From assembly GCA_019155205.2 (NCBI GenBank), contig JAHNZQ020000049.1, positions 516,234 to 580,233 on the forward strand: DNA of 64,000 bases. Direction: 5' to 3'. This DNA comes from Gracilaria vermiculophylla. Taxonomy: Eukaryota > Rhodophyta > Florideophyceae > Gracilariales > Gracilariaceae. The notes beneath the pieces are model-generated. The model worked only from the letters and a program-made list of their open reading frames with translations, made no database searches and was not told where the DNA came from. The position numbers and the translations under genes are program-made. Positions 1 through 12,480 of this stretch are shown piece after piece; the stretch's first letter is position 1; every line of letters begins with the position of its first letter.

Positions 1-271
1 ACCAATACGAGGAACATTACACTAGACCATATCTGGTGTACATTAAGCTGAGTATGCAATGTGTACACCTGGAAACCATATGGTAGTGAACAACGTGCCG
101 AATAGCACAGCTGCACACGTGTACCACGCAAAGTCAACATTAAACACAGCCCATGGTCCCCGGAACATTTAGTTGTCAGTGACAGCACAGGCACCTTATC
201 CAACAAGTAGCTCATTCCTGCTAACAAGAAGATCGTAAAGCCGGTACAGGCTGTCCAATACAACCTTCAGC
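1..271. other. Non-coding leader upstream of Gypsy-A gag
   Basis: No open frame of note. It sits directly before the gag-like frame of Gypsy-A and may be its 5' untranslated region or LTR remnant. I found no second copy of it after the element, so it cannot be called an LTR. No primer-binding site was recognised. Confidence 0.3.
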
Positions 272-883
272 ATGACCAAATTGATGAAAAGCACGATGAC
301 TGGTTTCCGAAATGCGTTTGTCTCTCAGGATGAGGAGGACCCTAGGATCATCTACCTCCCAAAACCTATTGGTAGTATTGCGCGGGGTCCCAACGCTGGC
401 AACCCTGGTGGCGATTATGGTTCGTCGAGCTTGGAGAAAAAGCGACGACGAAAACCTAAAGGTAAGAAGAAGAAGAAAACCACACGGGCAAAGAAAAGTG
501 GTCGTCGGACCGACCTCGACTCTTCAGGTTCAGACCTGGGTTCGGATTCCAGTGAGGATGACTTAAAAGATTCACGAAAACGCCGGGAAAATCCCCACTG
601 TAAAAAGGGGAAAGAAGACCGCATGGGTAAGACGAAGCGGTACGACTTGTCGGAGTCTGATTTCGACAATGATGCCGATCTAGAGGTTATCCAACCGTTT
701 AAAAATTTGTTCGTTGAAGCGGTTGACTACCGCGCCTACCGGTTGGCGAATCGTGATGCTAATTGTACCAAGACGTGTGCTCAGAATATAATTAGGCACC
801 ACAAGCGGCTTAATTTCAAATGGGTGACACTCACTTCTCGGTCGATGACCCAATCGCTATCATTCATTTCCTTCAGAGGTTAA
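272..883 (+). pseudogene. gag: Gypsy-A gag, N-terminal part
   Basis: The 203-residue frame starts at the first ATG of the element. Residues about 55-80 form a strongly basic tract rich in Lys/Arg, followed by Ser/Asp/Glu-rich acidic stretches (residues 80-140). The last third looks like a globular capsid region. Gypsy-B shows the same basic-then-acidic order at 15.9-16.1 kb on the other strand, which supports a shared gag architecture. The frame ends at a TAA at 881-883, and capsid-like coding appears to go on in other frames to about 1350. Assignment to gag rests on position and on the matching Gypsy-B segment, not on a recognised domain. Confidence 0.55.
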
Positions 884-1682
884 AGATAGCATGTGTCCAG
901 AACGGTTTCTCGGAAGGAGCGGCCATGTGGCTGTTCCAATTCCACCCGAAGCGTAACGCGAGTGATCTTGTACACAGCCGCATGCAGGGCAATTCCGTGG
1001 CGGTAGATTGAGAACACACCGAGCTTTTGCGCTCGGACGAACAGGTGGTCAACTTCCTACTGGAAACCAACGCAACCGATGAGGTGATTCAGAAGACCTA
1101 CTCGGAGTATTCCAAACATCGCCAACGGCCAGGGCAAACCGAATAGGAGTACGCTCGATCGCTATACGCAACTGCGTCCCGATGCGGGAGCGTGTTCACC
1201 ACCACTACGGTAAAATGCATGTTTCCCGACAACTTTGATAGACCGATCCAGTCTCAGGTTCGGAACCACCTGGCGACAAACCGTATGGTGGACTATACTG
1301 CTTTGGTCCGCTTTGCGCAGGTCCCGGGCGACACGCTCCGCCTCGGAAAATAGCGCGCGCTGCCCCCTTTCGCAAATCCCATGAACGATATGCCGAAACA
1401 GTCCGTTCCCAACGTCGAGGTACTACCTCAACGGACCTTCATCCCGCTGGGCACTCACCGTACGGTACCACTATCTACCTCGTGAACAAGGCGCCGACCA
1501 CCAGGTCGCCGTCTCCATCTCAGTGGACAACGACGGACTCTGAAAACCCGCATTTACCCTCGCATACGGGTGCACCGTCTTCAATATCAGTTTCACCCTC
1601 AGTATACGCTCCATCTACGAGGTTTTCTGTCGCTCCAATCCACGTACTCACGATATCGTACCAGAATTGAAATGGTCATTCA

Positions 1683-2126
1683 TTGCATCGCACTGCCTTG
1701 ACGCATCCGCGGACCGATCGGCCGTACCAACGTACCTCACCAATCGCAGCAAGAAGCGCCAATACGGGCGAAATCCTTTGTTGGTTCTGCCTCTCATCGG
1801 AACATCTCGCAACGGCTTGCCCAAAATTCGAACCGTATGCGCTAGCAGCGCCTCTGCAGACGCGGCTCCAAAACCAACGTGGTATGTTTAGCCCGCCGTC
1901 GAGGGGCATGAACACTGCCAATGCACCTGCGCCACAGACTCCACCTCAGCAGGTCGACATGGTTCCTGACGAATTCCAACGTGAGGAATCCGCCCAACAG
2001 GCAGAAACCGCCTATCAGTTGGAAAACAGGCCGTCTCCAATCGTCCTTCCTGGGAAAACCTTCCAGCACCATATGTTTATAGTATGTATGATTACCTTAC
2101 TTTTACCGGGCAAGCAGACACTTTAA
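1683..2126 (+). pseudogene. gag: Gypsy-A gag C-terminus with CCHC zinc knuckle
   Basis: Residues about 32-45 read CWFCLSSEHLATAC, a perfect C-X2-C-X4-H-X4-C nucleocapsid zinc knuckle that binds packaged RNA. The downstream part is Pro/Gln-rich, as expected between gag and protease. The capsid section upstream (884-1680) is broken; an in-frame TAG near 1144 falls in a context (GQTE*EYA) where the Gypsy-B frame has GQTEQEF. The start codon given is just the first ATG of the surviving frame. Confidence 0.65.
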
Positions 2127-2399
2127 ACTCAGCGATCACGATGAGCTTCCCAGAAGCACAGGAACTACTAGGTGAAAATCACACTCCGGTCTACCTCTAA
2201 CCATTTGGTACTTTGCGTCACCGTCCTAGCCACATAGGCGTTACCCAATCTGGTTAACGCCAAACTCATACCTTCAGGGTTATTCAGCCAGTTGCAGTCG
2301 TGATACTTGGAACACTCTCTAGTTAATATTAACAACCGGCCTTCATCGAACATGGGGTTTCTCACCTTAATGGTTATCACTTAAGGCCTCGAAATTCCT

Positions 2400-2900
2400 G
2401 TGTGGTTTAATGTCGTGAATAACCTCGCCGCGGACTATTTTTTTGGAACAACGTTTTTCGATCGCCACATCAGGCGGTTTTCTCGCTGTCCAAAACGGTT
2501 CTGTTCAACGGTGGCCCTCGAATTGCCATCATCGGAAACCATAAAGGTAAGGCGCGCTCAACTCTTACGCGAACTATTCAACCAATTGGTACCATGTCCA
2601 ACAAGCTACGCCTGGCCCACCAGGTCTCCATTCCTCCGATGCACTAGTTGGTTGTTCGCTCCAATTGCCTACCACTGGGTCTCATCACGCTAGAAAACAA
2701 CTCCAAACTGTTTGGCAAGCACTTGACCTTATTGGCAAACGGCTTGGTTGACAGCGTACCGAACAAACCATTCCAGGTATACGCCAGCAACTTCAACACC
2801 CTTCCGGTCAAACTGTTCCAAACCACCGTCGTCGTTCCTGCAATCCCACTCCAGGAGCACATCTTCACGCTTTCATCTGATAGATCACACGAGGACGTGC
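2400..2900 (+). pseudogene. pol: Gypsy-A protease tail and protease-RT linker
   Basis: The frame from 2400 contains AADYFFGTTFFDRHI (residues about 10-24), matching the conserved C-terminal element of retroviral-type aspartic proteases (usually ILGxDFL/ID). The catalytic DSG/DTG loop should lie near 2170-2350 but that stretch has stops and I did not find the triad. A shifted frame (2648-2900) carries a linker typical of gypsy elements, ending in a hydrophobic stretch before RT. Homodimeric protease would cut the Gag-Pol polyprotein. Confidence 0.5.
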
Positions 2901-3319
2901 GATCCAAGGAGGGGGGGGACCGGTTTTCGACGCAAATACAAACGAAAAGGTACTGGAAAACGACGAAGCCCCACCGCGTCCGTACACCGAGAAACTCGAG
3001 CCGGACCGGGTAGCAAATTGAAGAGACGGAGTCAAGATCGGACTAGAAGGGGAACGGATTCGCAGCCGCATCTTGTCTCTCCTGGAACCGTTGGGAACCG
3101 TGTGTTCTGGCCAGCTCAGTACGATCGAGGCCATTCAGCACCATGTTTCCCCGGTGCCGGGTACGCGCCCCATCCACCAACAACCATATCGAGCCAACCC
3201 GAAATCTACAGAGATCATCGGACTGTAGGTCCGGCGGATGCTCTACGCTGGTGTGCTTGAACCCGCGTATGCAGAGTGAGCGAGCCCCGTCGTGTCCCGC
3301 AAAAGTAGAACGACACCCG

Positions 3320-4450
3320 ATTGCCACTTTGTGTGTACTACAGGAGATTGAATACCGAAACGGTGAAGAATTCAAACCCGATACCAAAAATGGTTGACTT
3401 TAATGATTCCCTCGTGGAGGCAAACATAATTACCACTACGGATTCCAATTGTGGTTACTGGCAGATTGACATACCTGAGGATGATGGAGATAAGACCGCA
3501 TTCACGTGCCATAATTGTCCGTAACGCTTACAACGAATGCCTTTTGGGTTTCGCAACGCTCCAACCACGTTTCAGCGCGCCTCGGAATTCATATTTTCCA
3601 ACGTGAAATGGACGACCGCGCTGGTGTATATAGATGACATCGTGATCTACTCCAAGACGGTTGAAGAGCACTTTAACCATGTACGTATGGTATTGGAGAT
3701 CCTCTGGGGTGCAGCAATCACGCTCATGCAACGCAAAATGCGTCCTCTCTGCCAAAACGGTTGAGTATTTCGGGCACATCATCAGCGACGGAAAGCTGGA
3801 GGTGTTCACTCTCAACATTCGAGCGGTTAGCCAAGCGAATCTCCCACGATCCCAAACCGATATTTGGTCCTTAGTGGGTCTTTGTAATGTCTACCGAAGG
3901 TTCATCAAAGTATTTGCGACCATCGCGGCCCTCTTCAACCGCCGGTTACAGAAGGAGCAACCGGCACGGTTCGAAGTTCTGGAAACATTTGAGATGTAAG
4001 CGTTCCAGAAACTGCAGGTAACACTCCTATCACCACCAATCCCGGCACTACCGAAAGGCGGTCGACCGTACATCCTCGACCCGAATGCGTCAGATGCCCA
4101 AATTGGTTGCTGCCTAATGCAGAAGCAGGACGACGGAACGAAATTATCGATTGGTTATCGGGTCCGAGCCTTCAACAACGCCGAGCAGAGCTACTCCACT
4201 ACCGTGAACGAATGCCTAGCGGGGGTATGGCGTATGCTAATGTTGCACCCCCACCTTTATGGTCAATGCTTCACGCTCCAAACGGACCATGACTCACTGA
4301 GGTGGATACTTGGGCTTTCTGACGCCTCCGGACGATTTGCCCGCTGGCGGTTTCGGCTAATGGAGTTCGACTACAAGGTCCAGTACCACCCGGGCATTAC
4401 GAAAAATGTCGCAAACGCCCTGTCTGGCTTGAATACCGAGAGGCGCGAAT
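3320..4450 (+). pseudogene. pol: Gypsy-A reverse transcriptase and RNase H
   Basis: RT motifs in order: a YYRRLN-like motif, a GYWQIDI motif (about 3458), RMPFGFRNAPTTFQRA (about 3534), and the catalytic YIDDIVIYS box (about 3629), so both active-site aspartates are present. A TAA at 3522 breaks the palm domain where a Tyr is usual, and a frameshift follows the YIDD box near 3715. The RNase H part is at 4070-4440 in another frame, with the start motif ILDPNASDAQIG (normally xTDAS), the E helix (VNECLAG) and QTDHDSLRW. The tether ends VANALSG, usually VADALSR. Confidence 0.85.
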
Positions 4451-4757
4451 ACGAGCACATTCAGGACTATTTTCCATGCTTCACAATCCAACAGAAACGA
4501 CCTGGTAGTGTAGAGGAGCTGAAAAAGATATGGAAGCCAGAGACAACCGACGCAAGTGAACGAACATCTGTTTTCAATGCTACCGAAGAGCAGGACACCG
4601 CCCCGATCACCCGGGAGGCGTTCTTGCAGGCCCAGGCCCTGATACATACAGCGAGACCCTAGTTGACTAATTGGGAAGAAAAGAATTGTCGTTCGACTTT
4701 GACAACCAGGGGTAGATCTTCCTCCGCGTTGCTTCGGATGGCTGCGTACAGAAGGGG

Positions 4758-5856
4758 GTGCCGGCATCTCTACCCCACAAGGTGATGTATCTATCTCAAT
4801 ACCCACGGCTAGCTGGCCATCCGGGAGCCACAAGGATGTACTACACCTTACGACGGTCATTCTTCTCGCCCTACATGGCCCAAGACGTCTACACCTACGT
4901 CACTCAGTGCGCTTCATGCGTTAAAACCAGGGGTGGTCTCTGAAAGCACCGAAAGTATCTCAAACCCTTCCTCATCGTGGGTACCCCTAGAACTCGTCGC
5001 TATCGACAGCCTGGGGCCCCTGCCGAAAACCGCGAATGTTTATGTCTTCGTCATCGTTATCACCGCTCGGTTTACAAAACTCACGGGGGTTATCCCACTA
5101 AATCGAGCGACCTCCGTGGTACTGGTTGAGGTTTTTCTAACACATTGGGTGTACCCGTATGGCGCCCCGGCGTACCTTCTTAACGATAATGGTTCCAATC
5201 TCGCGTCAAAGGTCTTCGAAGCGATATGCACCATGATTGGCGTAAAGCACTAGTTTACAACGGCCTACCACCCCCAGCCCATTGGAAAGGTGGAACGGTT
5301 CAACAAAACCTTAGTGGCTCACGTACAACACTATGTCGAAGACAACCAAACGAGTTGCGGCGAGTACATGCAGCCCTGGCCATATGCATACAACCTCCAG
5401 TTTCACTGCCCCATCCAGACCACACCCTTTGATCTCGACCTATCCCAAAACACCGCTTGGTATTGTCCTTGACCCGGGACCCAGCCCCACCGCAGCGCTG
5501 AGTGCGGTCATAGCGGCCACGGCTAAGCGAAACGTCCTCCAAAAGCTGCACTCTACCCTTCGGGTGCCACCAGGCACTTGATTGAAGCACAACGCCGTTA
5601 CCAGTCCCAACATGACCGAGCGGTTAATTCCACCACGAAGTTGAATAAGGATGACTACGTCTTCATTAATGTACCACTCGGTGGTCGTCGACTGACTCCG
5701 GCGGAAGTGAACGATGACATCAATGAGGAGTGGGACACCCAGTCAAAACTCCTACCCCGCTCCACCGGACCATATCGGGTCCTGGCCGCGAACGACGAAA
5801 CCGTACCGGTGCTTACCGATGGTTTGGAGTGTACCGTCTCTATCGATCGCGTCTAG
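4758..5856 (+). pseudogene. pol: Gypsy-A integrase and C-terminal tail
   Basis: The N-terminal zinc-binding module is seen as HPGATRMYYTLRRSFF followed by CASC (4820-4920). The catalytic core has AIDSLGPLP (first Asp, about 5002), LLNDNGSNLAS (second Asp, about 5180) and AYHPQPIGKVERFNK (Glu, about 5297), so all three acidic residues are present. A TAG at about 5251 splits the core and frames change after 5470. The last frame (5578-5856) is a basic/hydrophobic C-terminal domain whose ending (about VSIDRV) also occurs in Gypsy-B at 9.8 kb, on the opposite strand. Confidence 0.85.
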
Positions 5857-6416
5857 GCAGAACCATCTTGACACACGCCTGGCTTTGCGGGCACCTGTAC
5901 GGCGACTGTATCCGATGCGATGCCTGCCGCGCCGCTTCCCAGTGCACACCATTCCCCGGTACCGCCCACGCTCGTGGACACCACGATCTCGGTTCCACTC
6001 GGTACTACTGGATGGAGCTCTCAGACCCACGCGGATGCCCTTACGGGCCAACCCATTTCAGAGTGAACGGATTACGCCATCAATACCATTATTGGCCATG
6101 AACTCAGCCCGAACGGCCTGCGTTACCGTACTCGGTGGTATTGATGGGCCCCGAGCACGATACGATTCTCCCTCCCAGCCATGTCCTGCGGAACGTCCGC
6201 GAAGGCGGCTTGCGCCAACGCGTGGAATCGCTACCGATTGATAGTTAAGGCCCGATGTGGGTCAAGTCGGCTAAGTATGGGGGAGGGGACGCAAACTTCA
6301 ATTGGCTCACACTAACCAACTCGATTCTCAAAACACCCTAAGGGTTCCAAATAGAAGAACACTACGAGTATCTCAAGGAAAAAGAACATTTATTGGAGGT
6401 CGGCGCGGGCAACTCA
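5857..6416. other. Gypsy-A 3' region with possible polypurine tract
   Basis: No coding signal that I trust. Frames here are Pro/Arg/Ser-rich and look like out-of-frame GC-rich DNA. At 6278-6289 there is an uninterrupted G/A run that could be the polypurine tract priming plus-strand DNA. No LTR boundary could be placed after it. Confidence 0.3.
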
Positions 6417-6576
6417 CTATCGAAACAGGTGAAGATCCCTAGTCAAGAAGGTCTTTAGCCATGGGACAGTAGCCTGGAGTGAATACCACTCCGCCGGGGC
6501 CCGGCCTAATGCCGAGATGACTGGGAGGTGTCTGCGCCGCAAAGTTTCTAGCAGAGAACCAATGCGGTGCCGATCC

Positions 6577-9021
6577 CTACGAGCCAGGCAGCAACGGAGG
6601 GAGACCCCCGGATGACCCAGACGGAGCCCCAGGCGTGACCGGAAATGGTGGCGGCATAGCGATGTTACCGACAGGGTACGCAACATTGGACCCCAAGGAA
6701 GGCCCCATCGTCGTCTCAAGCAGTGGATCGCTCGCCGTATCGTTGTGGTACGTGATCTCACTAAGGGTTGACACCTGCTCGGTCACCGTGCGATGGATCC
6801 CCGCCTGAAACTCATTCCGGAACTTTACCAAAACGTTTAGGGAAATGACATAGTCGGCGTGTCCAGGGATCAGGTGCTCCAAGAGGGCAAGCGCCTCGCG
6901 CAAGTTCCTCGAACCGGTGGAGTTCAGACGCACAGCGCATACTCGCTGAATGCGCATCAGCGCATCAGTGATAACCGGGGCAGTCAATGGTTCCCCTCCA
7001 CCGACGGATATGGGGTTCACAGACAGCGGCTGTGAAGGTCCGGCTCCGGGAGGAGGCCGAATCAAGCGCGGTACCTGGATCCTTGGAACGCTGGCAAACG
7101 CTTGGGAGGCGGCCGGAGTCACCACCATTTGAGTAGCTTCCTCAGGAGCTTCCACCTCACGGGCAAACGATTGCGCGCCCTCACCAGGGAGCACCTCTCC
7201 AGGCAAACTGCGTTGCATGGCAAATAATGTCTTGTCAAAGTCCCACACTTCCAAGCACTTTTTGGTATGCCACCTTAACTTTGCTGATGCGGTGAGATGG
7301 GCCTCAAACTGGTAAACGATGAAATCGGTGCTGTCGACGATCTGGTGGAAATCGATGCAGCATATCAAGTCGATGGTATCCGAGGCGAGCCGAAACAGCC
7401 GACCAGGTGGCAAGTACCCAAAGTTGTTGATGTTTTGATGCGGTCAGCTACTGTCCCGTGTAATAGTCACCGGCAGCAAACAGAGCCAAAACGGCTACCA
7501 GAACGGACAACTCCGACACGCTGATGCTCCATACCGTATGTCAATAGCCTTCCGGATTTGGGAAAACAAAGCTTCCAAAGTACGCCGTGACCAGTGGGGT
7601 CAGAACACACAACAGCTGGGGTGCTTCTTACTTGTCTCACAATATGGGTCGCGGGGTGTACCAACGACGACGCTTCGCCGTAGACTGTGAAATGAACCCA
7701 GTACAATGGTAACCATGTGTGGTCCGGACGGCGCTGTTCCACGAACAGATTTGCGCCTCAGTAGCGGCATCGGTACACCACCGATTTCGGGCTGTCCAGT
7801 GAATCCGATCATACGGAGCATCCAAAACCACCATATTCGCGCGAATGGGTAACCACGAGTTCGATTTGCCACGCTGGTGTATGATACCCACGAGGTTCCG
7901 GAAATAATGGAAATCTGGTTCATACCGGAGGTACATCACGTCGCTCGGGATGACGGCCGGGATAAAATCCCTGAACGGTGAATGCTGCCACAGACTATGG
8001 AAGCAGACTTGGCGCCGAGAACGCCCCTGGCTCTCCTCGTCCCGCAACGGTGGCTTACTCGGCACTGCTTTGCTACGATTGCTATCCCACCGGGCCCACG
8101 AGGCGTACACCACAAATTCAGGATGCCTTATGTGGGACCCGAGAGCGCTGGAGTTCACCAATATCGGCTATGACGCTGTCTCCAACATCGACGCTTGCAT
8201 CTCCGCCGGGGTCCCACCGTACGGCATGGAAGTGCCTGCGGGTATCCGGCCGCTTTATCGTGGGGGTGGGAAAAGACGACAGCAGGGCCGTCGATGAACG
8301 AACCCGCGACCGCGCCCGGCCACGGGTGTACGGCTTTGAAATGCTGCGGGAGCCCCGCGAGCCGCGACAAGACATGGCAAAGGAAGCGTTGCGAGGGGAA
8401 AACCGCGAGATTAGTTCGTGATCAAGGCTTATGTATCCTTCCCCAAGCACGTCGGCATCACCTCAAAGATTGGGCAAACCATTGTCCAACACTTCGGAGT
8501 CGTCGTCGGCAACGGGTATCTCAACAATGTCCAGCGAGCGTCGGGGCGTGCCTTCACGGCCGCTATCTCGCACTCTCTCTATAGATCCACCTTTGTTGCG
8601 GGCGCCATTCACCGGAGCGAGCATCTTGTACGGCAGGTATTGCATCCCTCCCCCTATAGAGGCCGCGCCTCGGCCGGCGGGGAACCGGCAACCTTGCGAT
8701 AACGAACGGATGGGCGCAGCCTATGAACCGAACCAACAGGTTTCTCCTCCACACGGATGAGCTCGTCCCATGGCTGAACGCCGTACCCGAGCCAACACGG
8801 CGGTCTCGCAAGTTTTTCGCTCGCGAAGGCCTCGCTGGACCTGCCACTGCGCCGAACACCAGGTTCATGTTCCCTATAAACCTGGCGCTAAGAATCAGCA
8901 GCGACAAATAAAACTGTTCTGGGTGCGCCTCCATTGAGCGTTGCAACGGTATAAGAACCGTTATGGTTGATGCCACATTGCTTGGAGAGAAATAACGGAA
9001 TAACGTGGTAGGAAGCGACAA
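6577..9021 (-). pseudogene. Unrecognised decayed ORF block, gag-like
   Basis: Several minus-strand frames join into an approximate reading direction from 9021 to 6577. The best segment (7413-6577, 278 codons) has a Pro-rich middle, a helical part and a Gly/Pro-rich C-terminus. Segments at 9021-8563, 8370-8155 and 7923-7600 are in its phase, while 8645-8118 is in another, and stops occur at several places (for example 8562, 8154). No protease, RT or zinc knuckle was found. The mix of Pro-rich linkers and a helical core is compatible with a retrotransposon gag, and the block begins 75 bases from the LTR-like repeat at 9095-9626. I do not recognise the protein. Confidence 0.35.
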
Positions 9022-9094
9022 TTACTCACGTTCACGTCCCTTTGTGGTTGAGGAACGTTCTCCCCCGCAGAGCCAAAAGCGAGCGGTCATCTGC

Positions 9095-9626
9095 TTGTTG
9101 ATACTCTATGGCCGTGTGACGGCTGCAGGTGATCTGAACAGCCACGGGGTGCGTCTGTCAGTAGGAGGGGGGTTTGTGATATACTTAAAGTGGTAATAAT
9201 TCCATTGTTTTACGGTGGGGTGCCGGAGTTGCATTTCAAGGGCAGCTTCTAGTGGTCACGTGGCGTGGCCAGCCATGGCGGCCCGGGGGCCTCGCACGGT
9301 GAGAATACTCACCGTGCGAGCCATCTCCGTCTCAAGAAGTAAAGGCCAGGACCTCTTGGAAAACTCTAACCCTGTTTCGCTTTCTACAGTCGTCCATTAC
9401 TGTTTGTTCATAACCCTGCGGTTCTACTAGCGCCAGTGCGTTGCATTATACCACTGCCAATGTAGGTGCTTACTGCGCGCCCACTCTCTCGCACCCCCAG
9501 TCGTTGTGCTACCGTGTACCTCTCAGGTTCCTTTTTCCTGCCTTCTAGGTTGAGCCCATTTCACGCTACCTAGCCACGCGTCCACATAAACAACCCTTGG
9601 TTTGTAGCCGCTCCAGGTACACCACG
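9095..9626. repeat. Gypsy LTR-like repeat, copy 1
   Basis: About 400 bases of this segment match the 540-bp solo LTR at 17585-18124 almost base by base, including GCACCCCCAGT and CTAGCCACGCGTCCACA blocks, and the match fades at the same right end (TACACCAC versus TATACCACA). The left end is less certain because of indels. It directly follows the end of the Gypsy-B pol (minus strand), so it is probably the Gypsy-B 3' LTR. It contains a perfect 13-bp-stem, 4-base-loop hairpin at about 9293-9322. Confidence 0.6.
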
Positions 9627-10416
9627 CCCTTGAAGGTTTTTGCCACTCTTGTGATTGTTTCCAGCTCCACATGGGGCTTACATCTTTCCATAATAGGTCC
9701 TATTGTGATGCGAGGTCCTCCATATGGTCCGCTTCTCTGTCGAAGTGTCTGGAAATAGGACAATCATATATGTTGGGCAATTTACCCTCAACACTCGATC
9801 AACTGATATGGTGTTGTCAAGCCCTCGTTTGCAGATTGTTACTGTCCCTCCATCAAAGATTATCACCTCAAATAGGGTGGTCGATTTTGACAGTAGCTTC
9901 GACTTGATTAGTTCACCTTCCACTTGGTCTTTCCAATCTACTGCCGGAACAGGTCTGGTGCTGCCTAGAGTTTAATTCAAAGAAACGAAATCTTCAGATT
10001 CGAATAAGATCATGCACTTCACATTTTGTTCATGATACGCCTTTTACCGCTATCGGGCATTCGTTATTCTTCGGTTTGGAACCTCAATGGTTTGTGAGAG
10101 GTGTTGGAGAATGGACTTTTCCCACCCATGCAGATGGTTGCGTCGCCTCTGCCTATTTGTTCGCCGAGCCATTGCTTACAACTATACCAGGAGTTTGACG
10201 AGCCAAGACCAGGTCAAAAGGTGTCGTTCTTATGGACCTAGGAACCTTTATGTTGCAGTCCTACGTTCATGGCTGAACAAAACCTACCCGAGAGCTTTAG
10301 TGTTCCGCGACATGATGTTGGAGCCGCACCAACAGGGTATCATTGAATATTTTGGTTTCTTTATTGGACTGCGGGTGGTACGCATTCGCGATTTTATGCT
10401 TTGAACCTATCACGTT

Positions 10417-10800
10417 TTAAAAAACTTCAAAGAGCTTTGAGGCGAACTTGGATCCTTCATATTTGAAAATGCTTATTATTGCGCAATACGGACCTAAGTA
10501 ACTAGTACGAAACGCTTGCGTAAGAACGCTCGCGGTTGTGCTCTTCAGGGGAAAAGCTCTTCTTATTTTTGAAAATCTGACGGTGATACGTAGCACATGC
10601 CTATTGACCTTGGGAGCTACAGGGAGCGGTCTCAGTAGGTCATTTGCTATTAAATACAATACTCCGGCAGCGGAAAACATCTTCAAATGCTTTCTGTGAT
10701 TAAGGAACCCACCACAGCTCTGGACAGAAGACAAGCAATTGGGTACAATGGTGAAAACATCGTGTGCAAACAAGGGCCGGTAGAACTGTCATCGTAAATC
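10417..10800 (-). pseudogene. pol: Gypsy-B integrase core fragment
   Basis: The frame (10773-10417) aligns by eye to the Gypsy-A integrase: ANDLLRPLP corresponds to AIDSLGPLP, RFSKIRRAFPL to RFTKLTGVIPL and GSKFASKLFEVF to GSNLASKVFEAI. The second catalytic aspartate, in the segment LxDNGS, is replaced (here FKYEGS), so strand transfer activity would be lost. The zinc-binding part before it is scattered over frames at 10906-10700. Catalytic DDE integrase inserts the cDNA into chromosomes in functional relatives. Confidence 0.65.
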
Positions 10801-11468
10801 TGCGTACATTCGTGAATAAAAGATTGGATTCGAAAACACAGGAGTCTGTGCTACATGCAATACCAGGCACGGTAGCGTCTCGGAGTGTGCGTTTCGGAGC
10901 AGTCAATTTAGAGTAGATCTCAGCACCAGGTACTCTTCGTTCTCATATTCAAACCGGGTCTCTTCCTAACTTACCAGAGGGATCCGTTCCTTACCATACC
11001 TGTCGGTCGCGTCTTCCCTCCATAATTCTTGTTTTTTTATTAGCTCTGGTATGTCTTCTGTACCCGACTTCGTATATACTGTTCTGTCGGCGCTATCTTG
11101 TCCATCCTGAAAGACTCCCTTGCGTTCCACACTCATTTGGTATTCATTATTTTCAACTGGTTGCAGACTTAAAGACGGCATTTTATTCCTATGTTTCTCT
11201 CTCTTCTACGGCGTCGGCTTACAGGTAAGACAGTGCGTCCGCCACATTGTCCTTTATGCCTGGTTGGTAGTGTTTTTCATAGTCAGACTTCGACAGGCGC
11301 AATCTCCGTCTGGTTTAGCTGTGTGGACTCGCCCGTGAGGCCGTAAATTCACCGTAAGGTATCATGCTCCGTCCGCAAGGTGAACGTAACTGCGTAAAGA
11401 TATGGTCTGAGCGTCAGCATGCTCCATACTATCACGAGGCATTCTTTTTCTGTTATTGAGTAGTTCTA

Positions 11469-12480
11469 TTACACCGTGGTCAGGGCTATGCTCCAACGTA
11501 CGATTGGTGCCTTACTCCCATTCTTGAGCTCCTCCATGAGATACTCTTTTACCTGAGAGGCTGATGAGTTCGTATCCAACGTGTACGGGCATCCAGATGT
11601 GGGCAAAGTTGAGACCGGTGAGGCTATAAGTGCAGCTTTTAAATCATTACAGCCCATAATTCATCTTTTACTAAGTATTAAAAGGTTTCTAGTAAGCATT
11701 TCTGTAATATCCTATTTACGGAAGCGGTAATCTTGGCAAAATTCATTAAAAACTGACGGTAAACGTTACATATGCCAGCAAAATAACGTAGTTCTGTCTG
11801 TATTCTGGGAATGTTTACTTCTTGAACTGCTCGGGTATGTCTTTCCGCGCGTTAAAATCCACCGGAAAGTGTAACGTGCCCAACGTAGTACACCTTGTGG
11901 TAGAAGCAGTACATCTTTTCAGCTATAAAGTCTTTGGTGACTCTTGGAGAAGGCTAAGAACCGTCTCCAAATCAATAATGTGATCCCTGACGGTGCCAGA
12001 GTAAATAATGACATTGTCAATGTATGCCAGAGCGGCTTGCCATTTCATTCTCGATAAGATAATATCCAGGGCACTCTGGGAACTGGTAGGTGGGTTGTGG
12101 AAACGAAATGGCATTCATAAAAACTTTTCGACACAGACAACGCATGGAAATGTCATTTTTGCCTCGTCGTCTCGTGGTATATCCACATGCTGGGAGCCAC
12201 ATTTAGAAAAGAAGTCGTAATTACTTTTGCATATTTTAGTGAGTCAGTGAACTCGCCCATTAAAAATATCCGATACGACTATCTCACCGCCACGGCATGT
12301 TGATATCGATAGTCAGCGGAGCACCTCATATGGGTGTCTCTTTCTCTTCCAGGCTATAACTACGGGGCTTGCCCATTTGGACGTAGAGGATTCTATCATG
12401 CCTTCCTTATTGTTGTTGTTCATCTCTTTGAGTTCTACTCCGAAGGATTTTGGTCCCACGCAGTATGGAGACTAGTGTAA
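11469..12480 (-). pseudogene. pol: Gypsy-B reverse transcriptase and RNase H fragments
   Basis: Reading leftward on the minus strand: an RT entry motif (GMIESSTSKWASPVV, about 12390), the block MPFRFHNPPTSSQSALD (12114) and the active-site region ALAYIDNVIIYS (about 12010). The box is YIDN instead of YIDD, so one metal-binding aspartate is changed. RNase H starts at about 11650 with LKAALIASPVS and CPYTLDTNSSASQV. Stops and frame changes separate the pieces. It parallels Gypsy-A at 3320-4450. Confidence 0.7.

Larger units (their letters stand above)
272..5856 (+). mobile_element. Gypsy-A: decayed Ty3/gypsy retrotransposon
   Basis: A Ty3/gypsy order is visible: gag with zinc knuckle, protease tail, reverse transcriptase with YIDD, RNase H, integrase with zinc-binding and DDE parts. 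The order protease-RT-RNase H-integrase is diagnostic of Ty3/gypsy rather than copia. The polyprotein is broken by at least ten stops and several frameshifts, so it is not functional. No LTR pair was found; a purine-rich tract at 6278-6289 could be the 3' polypurine tract. Its gag and pol resemble Gypsy-B on the other strand (9.7-16.7 kb), so the two are related families. Confidence 0.85.
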
